Source: Chloroflexota bacterium (GTDB taxonomy: Bacteria; Chloroflexota; Limnocylindria; Limnocylindrales; Limnocylindraceae). Taken from it: a DNA stretch of 50,191 nt. The notes under the pieces were generated by a model. That model ran no database searches. It had not been told where the DNA came from and worked only from the letters and a program-made list of their open reading frames with translations. This document shows positions 10,022 through 21,550 of the stretch, piece by piece; the first letter of the stretch is position 1; every line of letters starts with the position of its first letter. A program made the position numbers and the translations under genes. The stretch covers positions 1 through 50,191 of the forward strand of contig JAPLHR010000079.1 of the NCBI GenBank assembly GCA_026389535.1. The letters are read 5' to 3'.

Positions 10022-11427
10022 TCAGCCAACGGTGGCGATAGCGTCGAGTGCGCGAATGACGGCGCGGATGCCGCCCTCAAAGTTGCCGAGGTCCATCGAC
10101 TCATTCGGCGCGTGCGCATTGTCGTCTGGTGGCGTGAAGCCGAGCAAGACCACTGGCAGGCCGAGCTCCTTCTGGAAGAGTGCGGCGATCGGAATGGAGC
10201 CACCTTCGCGGATGTAGAGCGGCGGCACGCCAAAGGTAGCCTCAAGGGCTCCCGCCGCTGCGTTGAGGTAGGGATCGCCAAGCGGGGTGAGGAAGGCATC
10301 GCCGTTACCGAGGTTCTGCACCTCGACCTGCAGCCCGGCAGGGGCGGCAGCGCGCAGCGCCGCCTCAAGCTGCCGACTGATCTTCTGAGGATCTTGTGCG
10401 GTGACCAAGCGGCACGAGATCTTGGCGTGTGCATGCGCTGGGATGATCGTCTTTGAGCCATCACCCATGAAGCCGCCCCAGATGCCGTTCACGTCGAGTG
10501 TTGGACGCCCACCACGTCGCTCAACCGTGGAGTAGCCGCTCTCCCCCGCCGTGGCGGTGGCCCCGATCCCAGCAAGATAGCCGGGCTCATCGAATGGCAG
10601 GGCGGCGAATGCGGCGCGATCGGCTGGTGTGAGCGCAACGACATCGTCGTAGAAGCCGGGAACGGTGATGTGGCCGTTCGCGTCATGCAGCGAGGCGATC
10701 ATGGCGGCGAGTGCATTGGCGGGATTGACGACGGAGCCGCCGTAACTCCCCGAGTGCAGGTCTACATCGGAGGCGCGCACATTGACCTGTAGATAGGTGA
10801 TGCCGCGGAGCCCAACCGTCAGTGCGGGGCGATTGCCATCAAAGAAGCCGGAGTCGCTGATGATCACGGCGTCGCCGCTGCAGCGGTCTGGGTTCGCCGC
10901 CATCCACGCCTCGAGGTTCACGGAGCTCGACTCCTCTTCGCCCTCGAAGATGTACTTCACGTTCACTGGCAGAGTGCCGCGCGTGGTGACGAGCGCCTCG
11001 AGTGCGCTGAGGTGGATCACGATCTGGCCCTTATCGTCGGCGGAGCCGCGACCGAGCATGCGGCCGTCGCGAACGATCGGCTCAAACGGGCTGGTCTTCC
11101 AGAGATCGAGCGGGTCTCCCGGCTGCACGTCGTAGTGGCCGTAGATCACCACGGTCGGTAGCGAGCTATTGACGATCTTCTCGGCAACAACGATTGGATG
11201 GCCACCCGTCTCGCTCACCTCAACGCGCTCTGCACCGATGCGACGGAGCTCAGCGGCCAGCCACTCTGCAGCTGCGCGGCAATCAGCGGCGTTCTCAGGG
11301 AGGGCGGAGACGCTCGGGATCTTCAAGAACTCTGCGTACTTCGCCATCCGCTCGGTGGCCGTTGCAACGAGATGCGCCTCCTCTGGCCCCTCAAGCCCCT
11401 TCCAGGCGAGCGTTGGGGCGTAGGCCA

Positions 11428-11428
<1 letters not shown>
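10022..11428 (-). CDS. M20 family peptidase/dipeptidase
   Basis: TVVIYGHYDVQPGDPLDLW, GRGSADDKGQI, FEGEEESSSVNLEAW, HSGSYGGSVVNPANAL, REGGSIPIAALFQKELGLPVVLLGF. Confidence 0.93.
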
Positions 11429-13398
<1,970 letters not shown>

Positions 13399-13435
13399 TA
13401 GGTTCCCTCCGTTCTCCGTCTTCCCCAAAGGTGCA

Positions 13436-13510
13436 TGGTAGCGAGGGCAGGAATCGAACCTGCTACCAAGGGCTTATGAATCCCCTGCTCTACCGGTGAG
13501 CTACCCCGCC
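13436..13510 (-). tRNA. tRNA-Met(CAT), elongator-like, 3' CCA encoded
   Basis: Minus strand GGCGGGGTAGCTCACCGGTAGAGCAGGGGATTCATAAGCCCTTGGTAGCAGGTTCGATTCCTGCCCTCGCTACCA folds as a cloverleaf; anticodon CAT at 13476-13478. tRNA-Ile2(CAT) cannot be excluded without a tool. Confidence 0.92.
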
Positions 13511-13522
13511 GTGCCTCCGCAT

Positions 13523-13528
13523 AGGATA
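13523..13528 (-). promoter_or_regulatory. Putative -10 box (TATCCT) for tRNA-Met transcript
   Basis: TATCCT on minus strand, 12 nt upstream of tRNA 5' end. Confidence 0.4.
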
Positions 13529-13585
13529 CCGAACGGGGCTCCCTCACGCACCACGAGCCTTGAGCACGCCCCAGAGGTGATCCGC

Positions 13586-13591
13586 TAGGCT
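13586..13591 (+). promoter_or_regulatory. Putative -10 box TAGGCT of leaderless LMW-phosphatase mRNA
   Basis: TAGGCT-CCGAGG-ATG: 6 nt from start codon. Confidence 0.5.
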
Positions 13592-13597
13592 CCGAGG

Positions 13598-14071
13598 ATG
13601 CTTCAAGTCCTCGTCCTCTGCCACGGCAACATCTGCCGCTCCCCGCTCGCCGAGGTCCTCATTGAGGCGGCGATCAAAGCCGACCCGCTCCTCGCTGGGC
13701 ACGTGGTGGTCTCTAGTGCCGGGACCTCTGACGAGCATGCTGGCGAGGGGATGCATACCAACAGCGCCACCATTCTGAGCGCACGGGGCCTGCGATGCAC
13801 TCACCAGGCGCGCCTCTTTACCCCAACCATGGCAGCGACCCTCGACCTAGTGCTCGCCGCCGATCAGGCCAATCTTCGCAACGGGCGCGCCATCATCCGC
13901 ATGGCAGACACACAACCAGAGATCCGTCTGCTCAGGGACTTTGATCCAACTGCAACTGGGCGCGATCTCGACGACCCGTGGGGCTACCCACCAGCAGAAT
14001 ATGAACGTGCCGCCGTGGAGATTTCGGCGGCGATCCCTGGCCTACTCGCGGAGCTCCGCGACCGGCTCTAG
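13598..14071 (+). CDS. Low-molecular-weight protein tyrosine phosphatase family
   Basis: MLQVLVLCHGNICRSPLAEV (CX5R-S P-loop), SSAGTSDEHAGEGMHTNS, DPWGYPPAEYE (DP motif). Confidence 0.92.
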   Translation: MLQVLVLCHGNICRSPLAEVLIEAAIKADPLLAGHVVVSSAGTSDEHAGEGMHTNSATILSARGLRCTHQARLFTPTMAATLDLVLAADQANLRNGRAIIRMADTQPEIRLLRDFDPTATGRDLDDPWGYPPAEYERAAVEISAAIPGLLAELRDRL

Positions 14072-14073
14072 CG

Positions 14074-15099
14074 CTACTTGAAGGAGAGGATCGCGTCGAC
14101 GAGGACGCGGTCAAACGCGTCGGCATCCACACCAACAGCCACATCCACATCAGGGGTGCGTCCGCGCTGCTTCAGGCGATCGCCATACCAATCAGTAATC
14201 GTTCGACCCCGTGCAAGGTCGCCAAGCTCAACGTCAACGGCGGCATGCACCAGGGCCAGCAGGTTCGGCACCGCAAGGTGCGCCACGGCAACCGCGTCGT
14301 GCACGGCAGAGGCTGGCCAGTCGTAGCGGTCCTTGTGGAAGATGGCGTAGAAGCGCAGCAGGTCGGCGAAGATCTTCGCTGGCAGCGTTCCCGCCGCATC
14401 GAGGCGCTTCATCGCCGCTTCGCCTGTCAGGGCACGGTGCGTGGCATCGAGGCAGACCATGGTGATCGGGATCCCTGCGGCAAATACGATCGCCGCAGCA
14501 TCAGGATCGACGTACGAATTGAACTCCGCTGATGCGGTCACATTCCCCTCGGCGATCGCACCGCCCATCCAGCAGATGTGGGCGATCTTGGCCTTCAGCT
14601 CGGGGTGATCCCGCAGCAGGATGGCGATGTTCGTCAGTGGGCCGAGCGGCACCAGTGTCACCGGCTCGCTCGCCTCGCGAAGAAGCGTTGCAATCAGGTC
14701 GACCGCGCCCGCGGCGTGCTCAAGGCCCGTTGGCTCTGGAAGCTCTGCGCCGTCGAGTCCCGAGTCACCGTGCACGTATGGCGCAACCCACAGCGGTCGG
14801 ACGAGTGGTACATCGGCGCCAGCAGCAACACGCACCCCATTTGCGCCAAGCAGGGCCAGGGTGCGGCGCAGATTTTCGTAGGTCTTCGGCAGTGATGCGT
14901 TGCCGGCCACGGCGGTAACGCCGAGCACCTTCAGCTCCGGGCGGGCGAATGCAACGGCGAGCGCCATCGCATCATCGTGGCCTGGGTCGCAGTCAATGAT
15001 GATCGGGAGTGGCTTGGCAACGGTGCCGAGTGGTGCGCGGCGTGGGGAGGGCGGAAAGGGCGTCGAGAGCGGGAGCGGATTAGGCTTCGGCTCGCTCAT
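14074..15099 (-). CDS. Nucleoside hydrolase (IUNH family), copy 1
   Basis: PLPIIIDCDPGHDDAMALA; AGNASLPKTYENLRR; VHGDSGLDGAELP; GPLTNIAILL; AEFNSYVDPDAA. Confidence 0.93.
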   Translation of the reverse strand: MSEPKPNPLPLSTPFPPSPRRAPLGTVAKPLPIIIDCDPGHDDAMALAVAFARPELKVLGVTAVAGNASLPKTYENLRRTLALLGANGVRVAAGADVPLVRPLWVAPYVHGDSGLDGAELPEPTGLEHAAGAVDLIATLLREASEPVTLVPLGPLTNIAILLRDHPELKAKIAHICWMGGAIAEGNVTASAEFNSYVDPDAAAIVFAAGIPITMVCLDATHRALTGEAAMKRLDAAGTLPAKIFADLLRFYAIFHKDRYDWPASAVHDAVAVAHLAVPNLLALVHAAVDVELGDLARGRTITDWYGDRLKQRGRTPDVDVAVGVDADAFDRVLVDAILSFK

Positions 15100-16124
15100 G
15101 GGAGCTTCGAGTAGATATCAACCATTTCGTCGGCGAATCTCTTGCTATCAATCGTGAGCCCCACGTCGCAATTCGGCTCGATCTTGTCGCGCTTCAGTCG
15201 GTATGGGTTCGCATCGCCGATCGTGCGACCGCGTGCCGGCCCCTGTGTGGCGTCTACGACCACGTGATAGCGCGAGACGCCCACAAGATCCGGAATCGCA
15301 AAATGCAGCACGGCGACGGCATCGTGAATGGCCATCTTCTCGCCCTGGCCCCATGCTGCGGAGCGGTCAAACGAGAACTTCAGCAGTTCCGCAGCAACCT
15401 TTGCCGATGTGCCCGGCAGGGCGGTGAGACGATCGAGGATGGTCCGATCCAGGATCGCATGGTGCGTCACATCAAGGCCAATCATGGTGATCGGCAGGCC
15501 GCTGTTGAAGACGATCTCGGCGGCGGTTGGATCGGCGTAGATGTTGAACTCCGCCGAAGCTGATGAGTTCCCCTCGCCGACCGATCCGCCCATCAGGCAG
15601 ATGTGCGAAATCTTGGGGGCAAGATGTGGGTACGAACGGATCAGCAGGGCAATGTTGGTCAGCGGCCCTACCGGGGCAATCGCAACCGGCTCAGGAGATG
15701 CCTCCAGAATGCGAGCCATCAGCGCTACGGCACCTTCTGGTTCGGCTGTGCGCGGTGCCTTCGGCAGCTTGGTGTTGCCAAGACCACCCTCACCGTGCAC
15801 CTCAGTGGCGCGTTCGAGTGGCCCAGCAAGTGGTCCGACCGCACCCTCTGCAACCGGCACGCCATCTGCGCCGTAGAGATGAAGCAGGCGCAGGGCATTC
15901 TCGGTGCAATGGTGCACGTCGGCGTTGCCGCCAACGCTTGTCACCGCAAGGAGATTGATCTCTGGTCGCACCACCGCGCACGCAATCGCTAACGCGTCAT
16001 CAAGCCCAGGATCGCTATCGATGATGAGCGGCAGTGGCTTGGCGACGGTGCCAAATGGTGCCGTGCGTGGCGTGAGCTTCGCGTGATGAAACGTCGGCCA
16101 ACCGAGCACCGACGGGTTGCTCAC
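15096..16124 (-). CDS. Nucleoside hydrolase (IUNH family), copy 2
   Basis: PLPLIIDSDPGLDDALAIA; GGNADVHHCTENALR; VHGEGGLGNTKLP; GPLTNIALLI; AEFNIYADPTAA. ATGA overlap with copy 1. Confidence 0.93.
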   Translation of the reverse strand: MSNPSVLGWPTFHHAKLTPRTAPFGTVAKPLPLIIDSDPGLDDALAIACAVVRPEINLLAVTSVGGNADVHHCTENALRLLHLYGADGVPVAEGAVGPLAGPLERATEVHGEGGLGNTKLPKAPRTAEPEGAVALMARILEASPEPVAIAPVGPLTNIALLIRSYPHLAPKISHICLMGGSVGEGNSSASAEFNIYADPTAAEIVFNSGLPITMIGLDVTHHAILDRTILDRLTALPGTSAKVAAELLKFSFDRSAAWGQGEKMAIHDAVAVLHFAIPDLVGVSRYHVVVDATQGPARGRTIGDANPYRLKRDKIEPNCDVGLTIDSKRFADEMVDIYSKLP

Positions 16125-16136
16125 AGTGCTCGCGCC

Positions 16137-17480
16137 CTATCCCTGGTCGTACGGACGCCCAGCCGATGCTGGTGCGCGCACTCGACCAATAAGGCCAGCC
16201 ACCACGATGATCGTAACGATGTACGGCATCGAAAGCAGGATCTGTGGCGGTAGCGAAACGCCGAGCCCCGACAAGAGCGTCGTTGCCGCACTCGTCATGC
16301 CGAAAATTAGTGCCGCTCCGAATGCGTAGACGGGATTCCATGCCCCAAAGATCACCGCGGCAAGCGCAATGAAGCCTTTGCCGGCGCTGGTGTTGACGCC
16401 GAAGCCGCCTGTTCCGCTCAGCGCGATGTAGCTGCCGGCGAAGCCTGCAAGGAGGCCAGCGACCAACATTGCGCGGTAGCGCAACTTGACGACGTCAATT
16501 CCAACTGTCCCCGCAGCGTTCGGCTGCTCGCCTGCCGCTCGCAAACGCAGCCCCCAACGGGTGCGGTAGATCATGTAGGTGAAGAAAAGCACGAGCCCTA
16601 CAGCGATGTAAAAGTAAGGGCTCAGCGAGAAGAGGATCGGCCCGATCACAGGGATGTCCGAGAGGAACGGGATCTGAATCGGCGTGATGCCAATCGGCCG
16701 GTTGAATTCGCTATACGGCTGAAGAATGCGCAGGTACGCAAAGGTGGTCACACCCAGCGCGCCGATGTTGATGACTGTGCCAGCAATGATTTGATCGACC
16801 TTGTAGCGAATACCGAGCCAGGCGAGGAAGAGGCTGACCAGCGCGCCAAAGATCGCGCCCGCAATAGGCCCTGCGATGGCGATGCCCGTGATGCTCGAGG
16901 CAATCGACCCAATCATCGCGCCGAAGAGAAGCTTCCCCTCAACGGCAATATTCAGGAACCCACTGCGCTCCGCAATGATGCCGGCAAGCGCGCCGATCCC
17001 GACGGGGACGGTGTACAGCAACGTGCTGGTGAAGAAGACGGTCAGATTCGCGGTCGTGCCGTCAAGGAGGCGCGCCAGAAGGGCAAAGACCAAGACAGGC
17101 GAGACGAGGCCGATCGCAAGTCGCCACCTGAATGAGGCGCCGCGCACAAGCTGCAGCGCAGCCATCGCGCCAAAACCGACCGTGACGGCAGCCCAGAGCA
17201 GAACCACCGGCACTGAGAAAGCGACATCTGTACCGCCGACCTTGTCTACCCAGAATGCGAACTTCCCCTCAACTCCCACTGAGCCAGATGTAATGGCAAG
17301 GGAGAGGAGTGTGAAGAGTGCGAAGAGCCCCGCACGGACGCGTGAGGCGATGAGTTGCTGTTGTGCATCCGCACCATCTCCCACAGATGTTGAGCGCTTT
17401 GCTGGGGCAGCCGTGGTGGTCTTCGCGCGCGCCGCTGCAACCGGCTTCTTCTTCCTCACGCTGCCTCCCTGCGTACTCAC
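16137..17480 (-). CDS. ABC transporter permease, nucleoside/simple-sugar type (NupQ-like), with N-terminal extension
   Basis: BPD_transp_2-like: GALAGIIAERSGFLNIAVEGKLLFGAM; GTGGFGVNTSAGKGFIALAAVIFGAWNPVYAFGAALIFG. Lys/Ala-rich N-terminus plus extra TM segments. Confidence 0.88.
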   Translation of the reverse strand: MSTQGGSVRKKKPVAAARAKTTTAAPAKRSTSVGDGADAQQQLIASRVRAGLFALFTLLSLAITSGSVGVEGKFAFWVDKVGGTDVAFSVPVVLLWAAVTVGFGAMAALQLVRGASFRWRLAIGLVSPVLVFALLARLLDGTTANLTVFFTSTLLYTVPVGIGALAGIIAERSGFLNIAVEGKLLFGAMIGSIASSITGIAIAGPIAGAIFGALVSLFLAWLGIRYKVDQIIAGTVINIGALGVTTFAYLRILQPYSEFNRPIGITPIQIPFLSDIPVIGPILFSLSPYFYIAVGLVLFFTYMIYRTRWGLRLRAAGEQPNAAGTVGIDVVKLRYRAMLVAGLLAGFAGSYIALSGTGGFGVNTSAGKGFIALAAVIFGAWNPVYAFGAALIFGMTSAATTLLSGLGVSLPPQILLSMPYIVTIIVVAGLIGRVRAPASAGRPYDQG

Positions 17481-18673
17481 TTGGCCACCGAACGTGGGCG
17501 TCGGCGGAACGGGTTCTTCAAGATGCCAAGCGTCAGCTCAGGAGCTGCGATGAAGGCGATGACGAGCGCCTGAATAAAGAGGAGCATCTCAATTGGGATG
17601 CTTGTCTCCACCTGCATCAGGCTACCGCCGTGCTGCAGAAGGCCGAACACGAGCGCAGTCGCAACTACGCCGCTCGGCCGCGTACCACCAACGAGAGCAA
17701 TGGCGATCGCAGTGAAGCCAACGCTTCCAGCGATACCAGGCGAGAGCTGCTTGATCGTGCCGACGGCCACAAGCGCACCACCGAGACCGGAAATTGCTCC
17801 AGAGATCAGCATTGCGGTGATGATCGAGGTGCCTGCGCCAATGCCCGCATACTTCGCCGCCGCAAGGTTCAAGCCGGCGGCTCGAAGCTCAAATCCACGA
17901 GTGGACCGGAAGAGGAACCAGCTGACCGCAACGGCGGTGAGGAGCGCGATGATGATGCTGATGTCCATCCGTAGGGCCGAGATCGGCAAGATCCCAGGGA
18001 GGTCTACGAACTGGCTGAGCTCCTTCGATACTGGCTGAATACGTGGTGGCTTCTGGATGAACTCGAAGTTTGATACGAGGAAGAAGACGAACTGCCCAGC
18101 GATGAAATTGAGCATGATCGTCGTGATCACCTCACTCGCGCCGACGCGTGCCTTCAGATAACCCGGAATGAAGGCCCAGGCTGCTCCCCCAATGACTCCA
18201 AAGATCATCACGAGGAGAATGGCAATTGGCGCCGGTGTCACGCCTGCGCCGAAAAGGAGCGCCGCGAGGGTGCCGCCAACGGCACCCATGGTGTACTGAC
18301 CAGCACCACCAATATTGAAAATGCCAGTGCGGAACGCCACCGAAACGCCAAGCCCAACGAAGATCAGCGGCACGGAGGCGACTACGCTTTCGACGATCGG
18401 GCGCAGTGCGCGCGCCCACAGCTTGATGTCGCCATTTGAGGCGAGTGCCTTACCGATATTCTCTGGATCACCGAATGCTCCGCGGAAAAGCGCGCTGTAC
18501 GAGGCTGCCGCTCGCCCAATGCCGAGGCTCAAGGCTCCAATAGGATCAGAGAGAAGACCGCCAAGAACTTCAATGTCAGTGAAGATGATGAAGATCGCGC
18601 CAACGAGCAGCGCCACTGAGATCGAAAGTGCTGGAATGCGAATCTTTGAACCAAATTTCTTTAAGCCGTTCAC
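17477..18673 (-). CDS. ABC transporter permease, nucleoside type (NupP-like)
   Basis: GLGVSVAFRTGIFNIGGAGQYTMGAVGGTLAALL; ISGAISGLGGALVAVGTIKQLSPGIAGSVGFTAIAIALVGG. Confidence 0.88.
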   Translation of the reverse strand: MNGLKKFGSKIRIPALSISVALLVGAIFIIFTDIEVLGGLLSDPIGALSLGIGRAAASYSALFRGAFGDPENIGKALASNGDIKLWARALRPIVESVVASVPLIFVGLGVSVAFRTGIFNIGGAGQYTMGAVGGTLAALLFGAGVTPAPIAILLVMIFGVIGGAAWAFIPGYLKARVGASEVITTIMLNFIAGQFVFFLVSNFEFIQKPPRIQPVSKELSQFVDLPGILPISALRMDISIIIALLTAVAVSWFLFRSTRGFELRAAGLNLAAAKYAGIGAGTSIITAMLISGAISGLGGALVAVGTIKQLSPGIAGSVGFTAIAIALVGGTRPSGVVATALVFGLLQHGGSLMQVETSIPIEMLLFIQALVIAFIAAPELTLGILKNPFRRRPRSVAK

Positions 18674-20178
18674 TTGGTGATACCTCCCATGAGGAGACCG
18701 ACCCGCTCACGCGTCGCCTCCTTGGCATCGAGAATGCCGACAATCCGTCCCTCATACATCACGGCAACGCGATCGCCGAGCGCCAACACTTCATCAAGCT
18801 CGGTGCTCACAATCAACACGGCAGCCCCTGCATCGCGCTGCTCCACGATGCGGCGGTGGATGTATTCGATCGAGCCGACGTCCAGACCGCGCGTTGGCTG
18901 TGCCGCAATGACCAAACGAACATTGCGGCTGAACTCGCGCGCGACGATCACCTTCTGCTGATTGCCACCGGAGAGCGACGCAATGTCTGTGCTAATTGAT
19001 GGGGTGCGAATGTCAAAGTCTTTCACCGCCTGTTCCGTTGCCGCGGCGATCGCCTTGCGGTTCAGTAGGCCGCTCTTGCTGTATTGCGGAAGGTGGTACG
19101 TGTTCAAGATGTAGTTCTCCGCGATGGTCATGCCCTTGACCATGCCGTCACGATTTCGATCCTCGGGAATATGGGCAACACCTGCCATCGCGATCTCGCG
19201 TGGCGAACCTGCATGCAGTGGCTTCTTCTCAAGGACAACGGTGCCCGAGTCAACGAGCCGCAAGCCGGTCAGGGCCTCAACGAGCTCTGTTTGGCCATTC
19301 CCTTGCACGCCCGCAACGGCAAGGATCTCGCCGCTCCGAACCTCAAAGGTCGCGTTGTTCACGGCGAGGCCGCCCGCGTCGTTGAGCACGTTCAGACCCT
19401 TCACCTGCAGGATTGGCTCAGCAACCTTGGATTTGGAGCGGCTGACGGTGAGCTGCACCTCGCGCCCAACCATCATCTCCGCGAGCTTGGCGGCGGTCGC
19501 CTTCTTTGGAGTGGTCTCTCCTGCAACAGCGCCGCGGCGCAGCACGGTGATCTTGTCGGCAACGGCAATCACCTCGTTCAACTTGTGGGTGATGAAGATG
19601 ACCGAGGTGCCCCCCCTCGCGAGACCGCGAATAATCTCGAAGAGCTCCTCGGTCTCCTGCGGAGTGAGCACGGCTGATGGCTCATCGAGGACCAGGATGT
19701 CGCTCTTGCGATACAGCGCCTTCAAAATCTCAACGCGCTGACGAACACCAACGGGGAGCGATTCAATCTTCGCGTCTGGGTCGACATGCAGGCCGTGCTT
19801 CTTTGAGAGCTCTACGACCTGCGCGCGCGCAGTGGCTCGATCAAAGCTGCCAAGCGGGCCCTTGGTTGGCTCGTTGCCGAGCACAACGGATTCAGTGACG
19901 TCGAAGACGGGGACGAGCATGAAGTGCTGGTGCACCATGCCGATGCCAGCATCAATGGCCTGGGCAGGATCGCGGAAGATGCGCTCCTTACCATCAATAA
20001 GAATTTTGCCGGAGTCGGGTCGATAGAGACCCGAGAGGATGTTCATGAGGGTGGTCTTCCCTGCGCCATTCTCACCGAGAAGGCCGAGGACCTGACCCTT
20101 GTCAACGGAGATGGAGATGCGGTCGTTAGCGAGAACGCCAGGGAACTGCTTCGTAATCTTCTGCAGCTCAAGCCTCAT
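18670..20178 (-). CDS. Dual-domain ABC transporter ATPase, nucleoside type (NupO-like)
   Basis: ITKQFPGVLANDRISISVDKGQVLGLLGENGAGKTTLMNILSGLYRPDSGKI; second domain VAGVQGNGQTELVEALTGL; LSGGNQQKVIVAREFSRN. Confidence 0.94.
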   Translation of the reverse strand: MRLELQKITKQFPGVLANDRISISVDKGQVLGLLGENGAGKTTLMNILSGLYRPDSGKILIDGKERIFRDPAQAIDAGIGMVHQHFMLVPVFDVTESVVLGNEPTKGPLGSFDRATARAQVVELSKKHGLHVDPDAKIESLPVGVRQRVEILKALYRKSDILVLDEPSAVLTPQETEELFEIIRGLARGGTSVIFITHKLNEVIAVADKITVLRRGAVAGETTPKKATAAKLAEMMVGREVQLTVSRSKSKVAEPILQVKGLNVLNDAGGLAVNNATFEVRSGEILAVAGVQGNGQTELVEALTGLRLVDSGTVVLEKKPLHAGSPREIAMAGVAHIPEDRNRDGMVKGMTIAENYILNTYHLPQYSKSGLLNRKAIAAATEQAVKDFDIRTPSISTDIASLSGGNQQKVIVAREFSRNVRLVIAAQPTRGLDVGSIEYIHRRIVEQRDAGAAVLIVSTELDEVLALGDRVAVMYEGRIVGILDAKEATRERVGLLMGGITK

Positions 20179-20227
20179 GCGACGCGTACCCTCCCTACTC
20201 TGTCACTGCTTTGCTGGAGATACTCTT

Positions 20228-20255
20228 CCGCCCGGATGCCGAAGCACCCGGGCGG
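20228..20255 (-). promoter_or_regulatory. 12-bp intergenic RNA hairpin with UUCG tetraloop between bmpA-like gene and transporter ATPase gene
   Basis: Minus strand CCGCCCGGGTGC-UUCG-GCAUCCGGGCGG: 12 pairs (one G-U) closing a cUUCGg loop, no following U-tract. Confidence 0.75.
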
Positions 20256-20293
20256 AGAGCGACTACTTCATCGCCGAAGCGATGGAGAAGTAC

Positions 20294-21400
20294 TTACTTC
20301 TTTGCCCACTCAAGGACATTTACCGAGCCGTCAATGATCGCGGCCTTAAGGGCATCGACCTCTGCCTTGAGCTCAGCGGTTACGAGCGTACCGAAGGTGG
20401 CTGTCCAAGCCGACTCGGTGCGATCGAGCGTGGCGATCTGAACGCCACCGTTCTCGAGCGTACCGATGTAGTTGGTGCCGCCCATCTTGCCTGCGTAGTT
20501 GTCGTTCACTGCCGTGATCACTGCAGCACCGATGTTCTTCTGTGCTGAGGTCAGGAGCGTTCCACAATACTCAGGAAGGCTGACGCACTGGTCGAGGTCC
20601 ACACCGACCGAGTACTTGCCCGCATCCATCATTGCCTGATAGGTGCCGTTGCCCGTGGTGCCCGCAACTGCGTGCACAACGTCAGCGTTCTGGCCCATGA
20701 AGGCCTCTGCGGTCGTCTTACCAAAGTCCACGTCGTTGAACGGCGCGGTGCTTGGGTTGAACGTACCGGTGCCTGCGACTGGATCCCAGCCCAAGACGGA
20801 CGTAGCAACGCCCTTCTTGTCGGCGTAGTACTTGGCGCCGGCGACCCAGCCATCCATGAACTTGGTTACGCCTGGGTATGGGGCTCCACCGTAGGTGGCG
20901 ATGACGTGAGTCGTCGAGATGCCAGCTGCCAAGTAGGCGGCGAGCATCGAAGCCTCGTCGATCTGGAAGTCGATACCGGTGAAGTTCGCCGGAATCGTGC
21001 CATCCTCAAGTGCCCAGGTTGCGTCTACCCAGCCGAATGCAATGTCTGCATTGGCTGCGTCGAGGGCGGCTGCCTGCAGGGCGGTACCCTGGTTGTAGCC
21101 GACGGCGATCACGCTATTGCAGCCCTCGTCGATCAACTGCTGAATGTTCGGCACGTACGACGAATCATCAACAGCGGTCGTGTAGGCCGTCTGGAACCCT
21201 TCAGCCTTGAGTGCCTCGAGGCCCTCGTAGGCTGACTGGTTGAAGTTCTTGTCGGCAGGTCCGCCCGTGTCCAACGAGAGGCATGCCTTGTAATCGGCCT
21301 TCCCGGCATCGGCAGAGGCTGACGGCGAAGCCGTCGAGCCACCGCACGCTGCGGCGAGAAGAGCGAGAACGGTGAGGAGCGCGAACATTCGCGTCTTCAT
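20294..21400 (-). CDS. BMP-family substrate-binding lipoprotein (nucleoside ABC transporter)
   Basis: MKTRMFALLTVLALLAAACGGS lipobox; DKNFNQSAYEGLEALKAEGFQ; YVPNIQQLIDEGCNSVIAVGY. Start reassigned to 21400 with GGAGGG upstream. Confidence 0.92.
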   Translation of the reverse strand: MKTRMFALLTVLALLAAACGGSTASPSASADAGKADYKACLSLDTGGPADKNFNQSAYEGLEALKAEGFQTAYTTAVDDSSYVPNIQQLIDEGCNSVIAVGYNQGTALQAAALDAANADIAFGWVDATWALEDGTIPANFTGIDFQIDEASMLAAYLAAGISTTHVIATYGGAPYPGVTKFMDGWVAGAKYYADKKGVATSVLGWDPVAGTGTFNPSTAPFNDVDFGKTTAEAFMGQNADVVHAVAGTTGNGTYQAMMDAGKYSVGVDLDQCVSLPEYCGTLLTSAQKNIGAAVITAVNDNYAGKMGGTNYIGTLENGGVQIATLDRTESAWTATFGTLVTAELKAEVDALKAAIIDGSVNVLEWAKK

Positions 21401-21550
21401 ATGTATGTAGCCCTCCGCTATTTCCTTTTGCTCAGACGCCCACGGCGACGAGCGGGCCAGCCATTCGCTGACCGTGGCGGAATTGTGCCTCATAACGGCG
21501 AGGGATGCGCACGCATTGCAATTCGGTAGCGGGAGAAGGTTGCGGCTCTG

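Noticed and set aside
9120-10217. 365-aa plus-strand ORF antisense to tyrA/M20 peptidase
   Set aside because: Low-complexity Arg/Ser/Ala-rich antisense translation of conserved genes.
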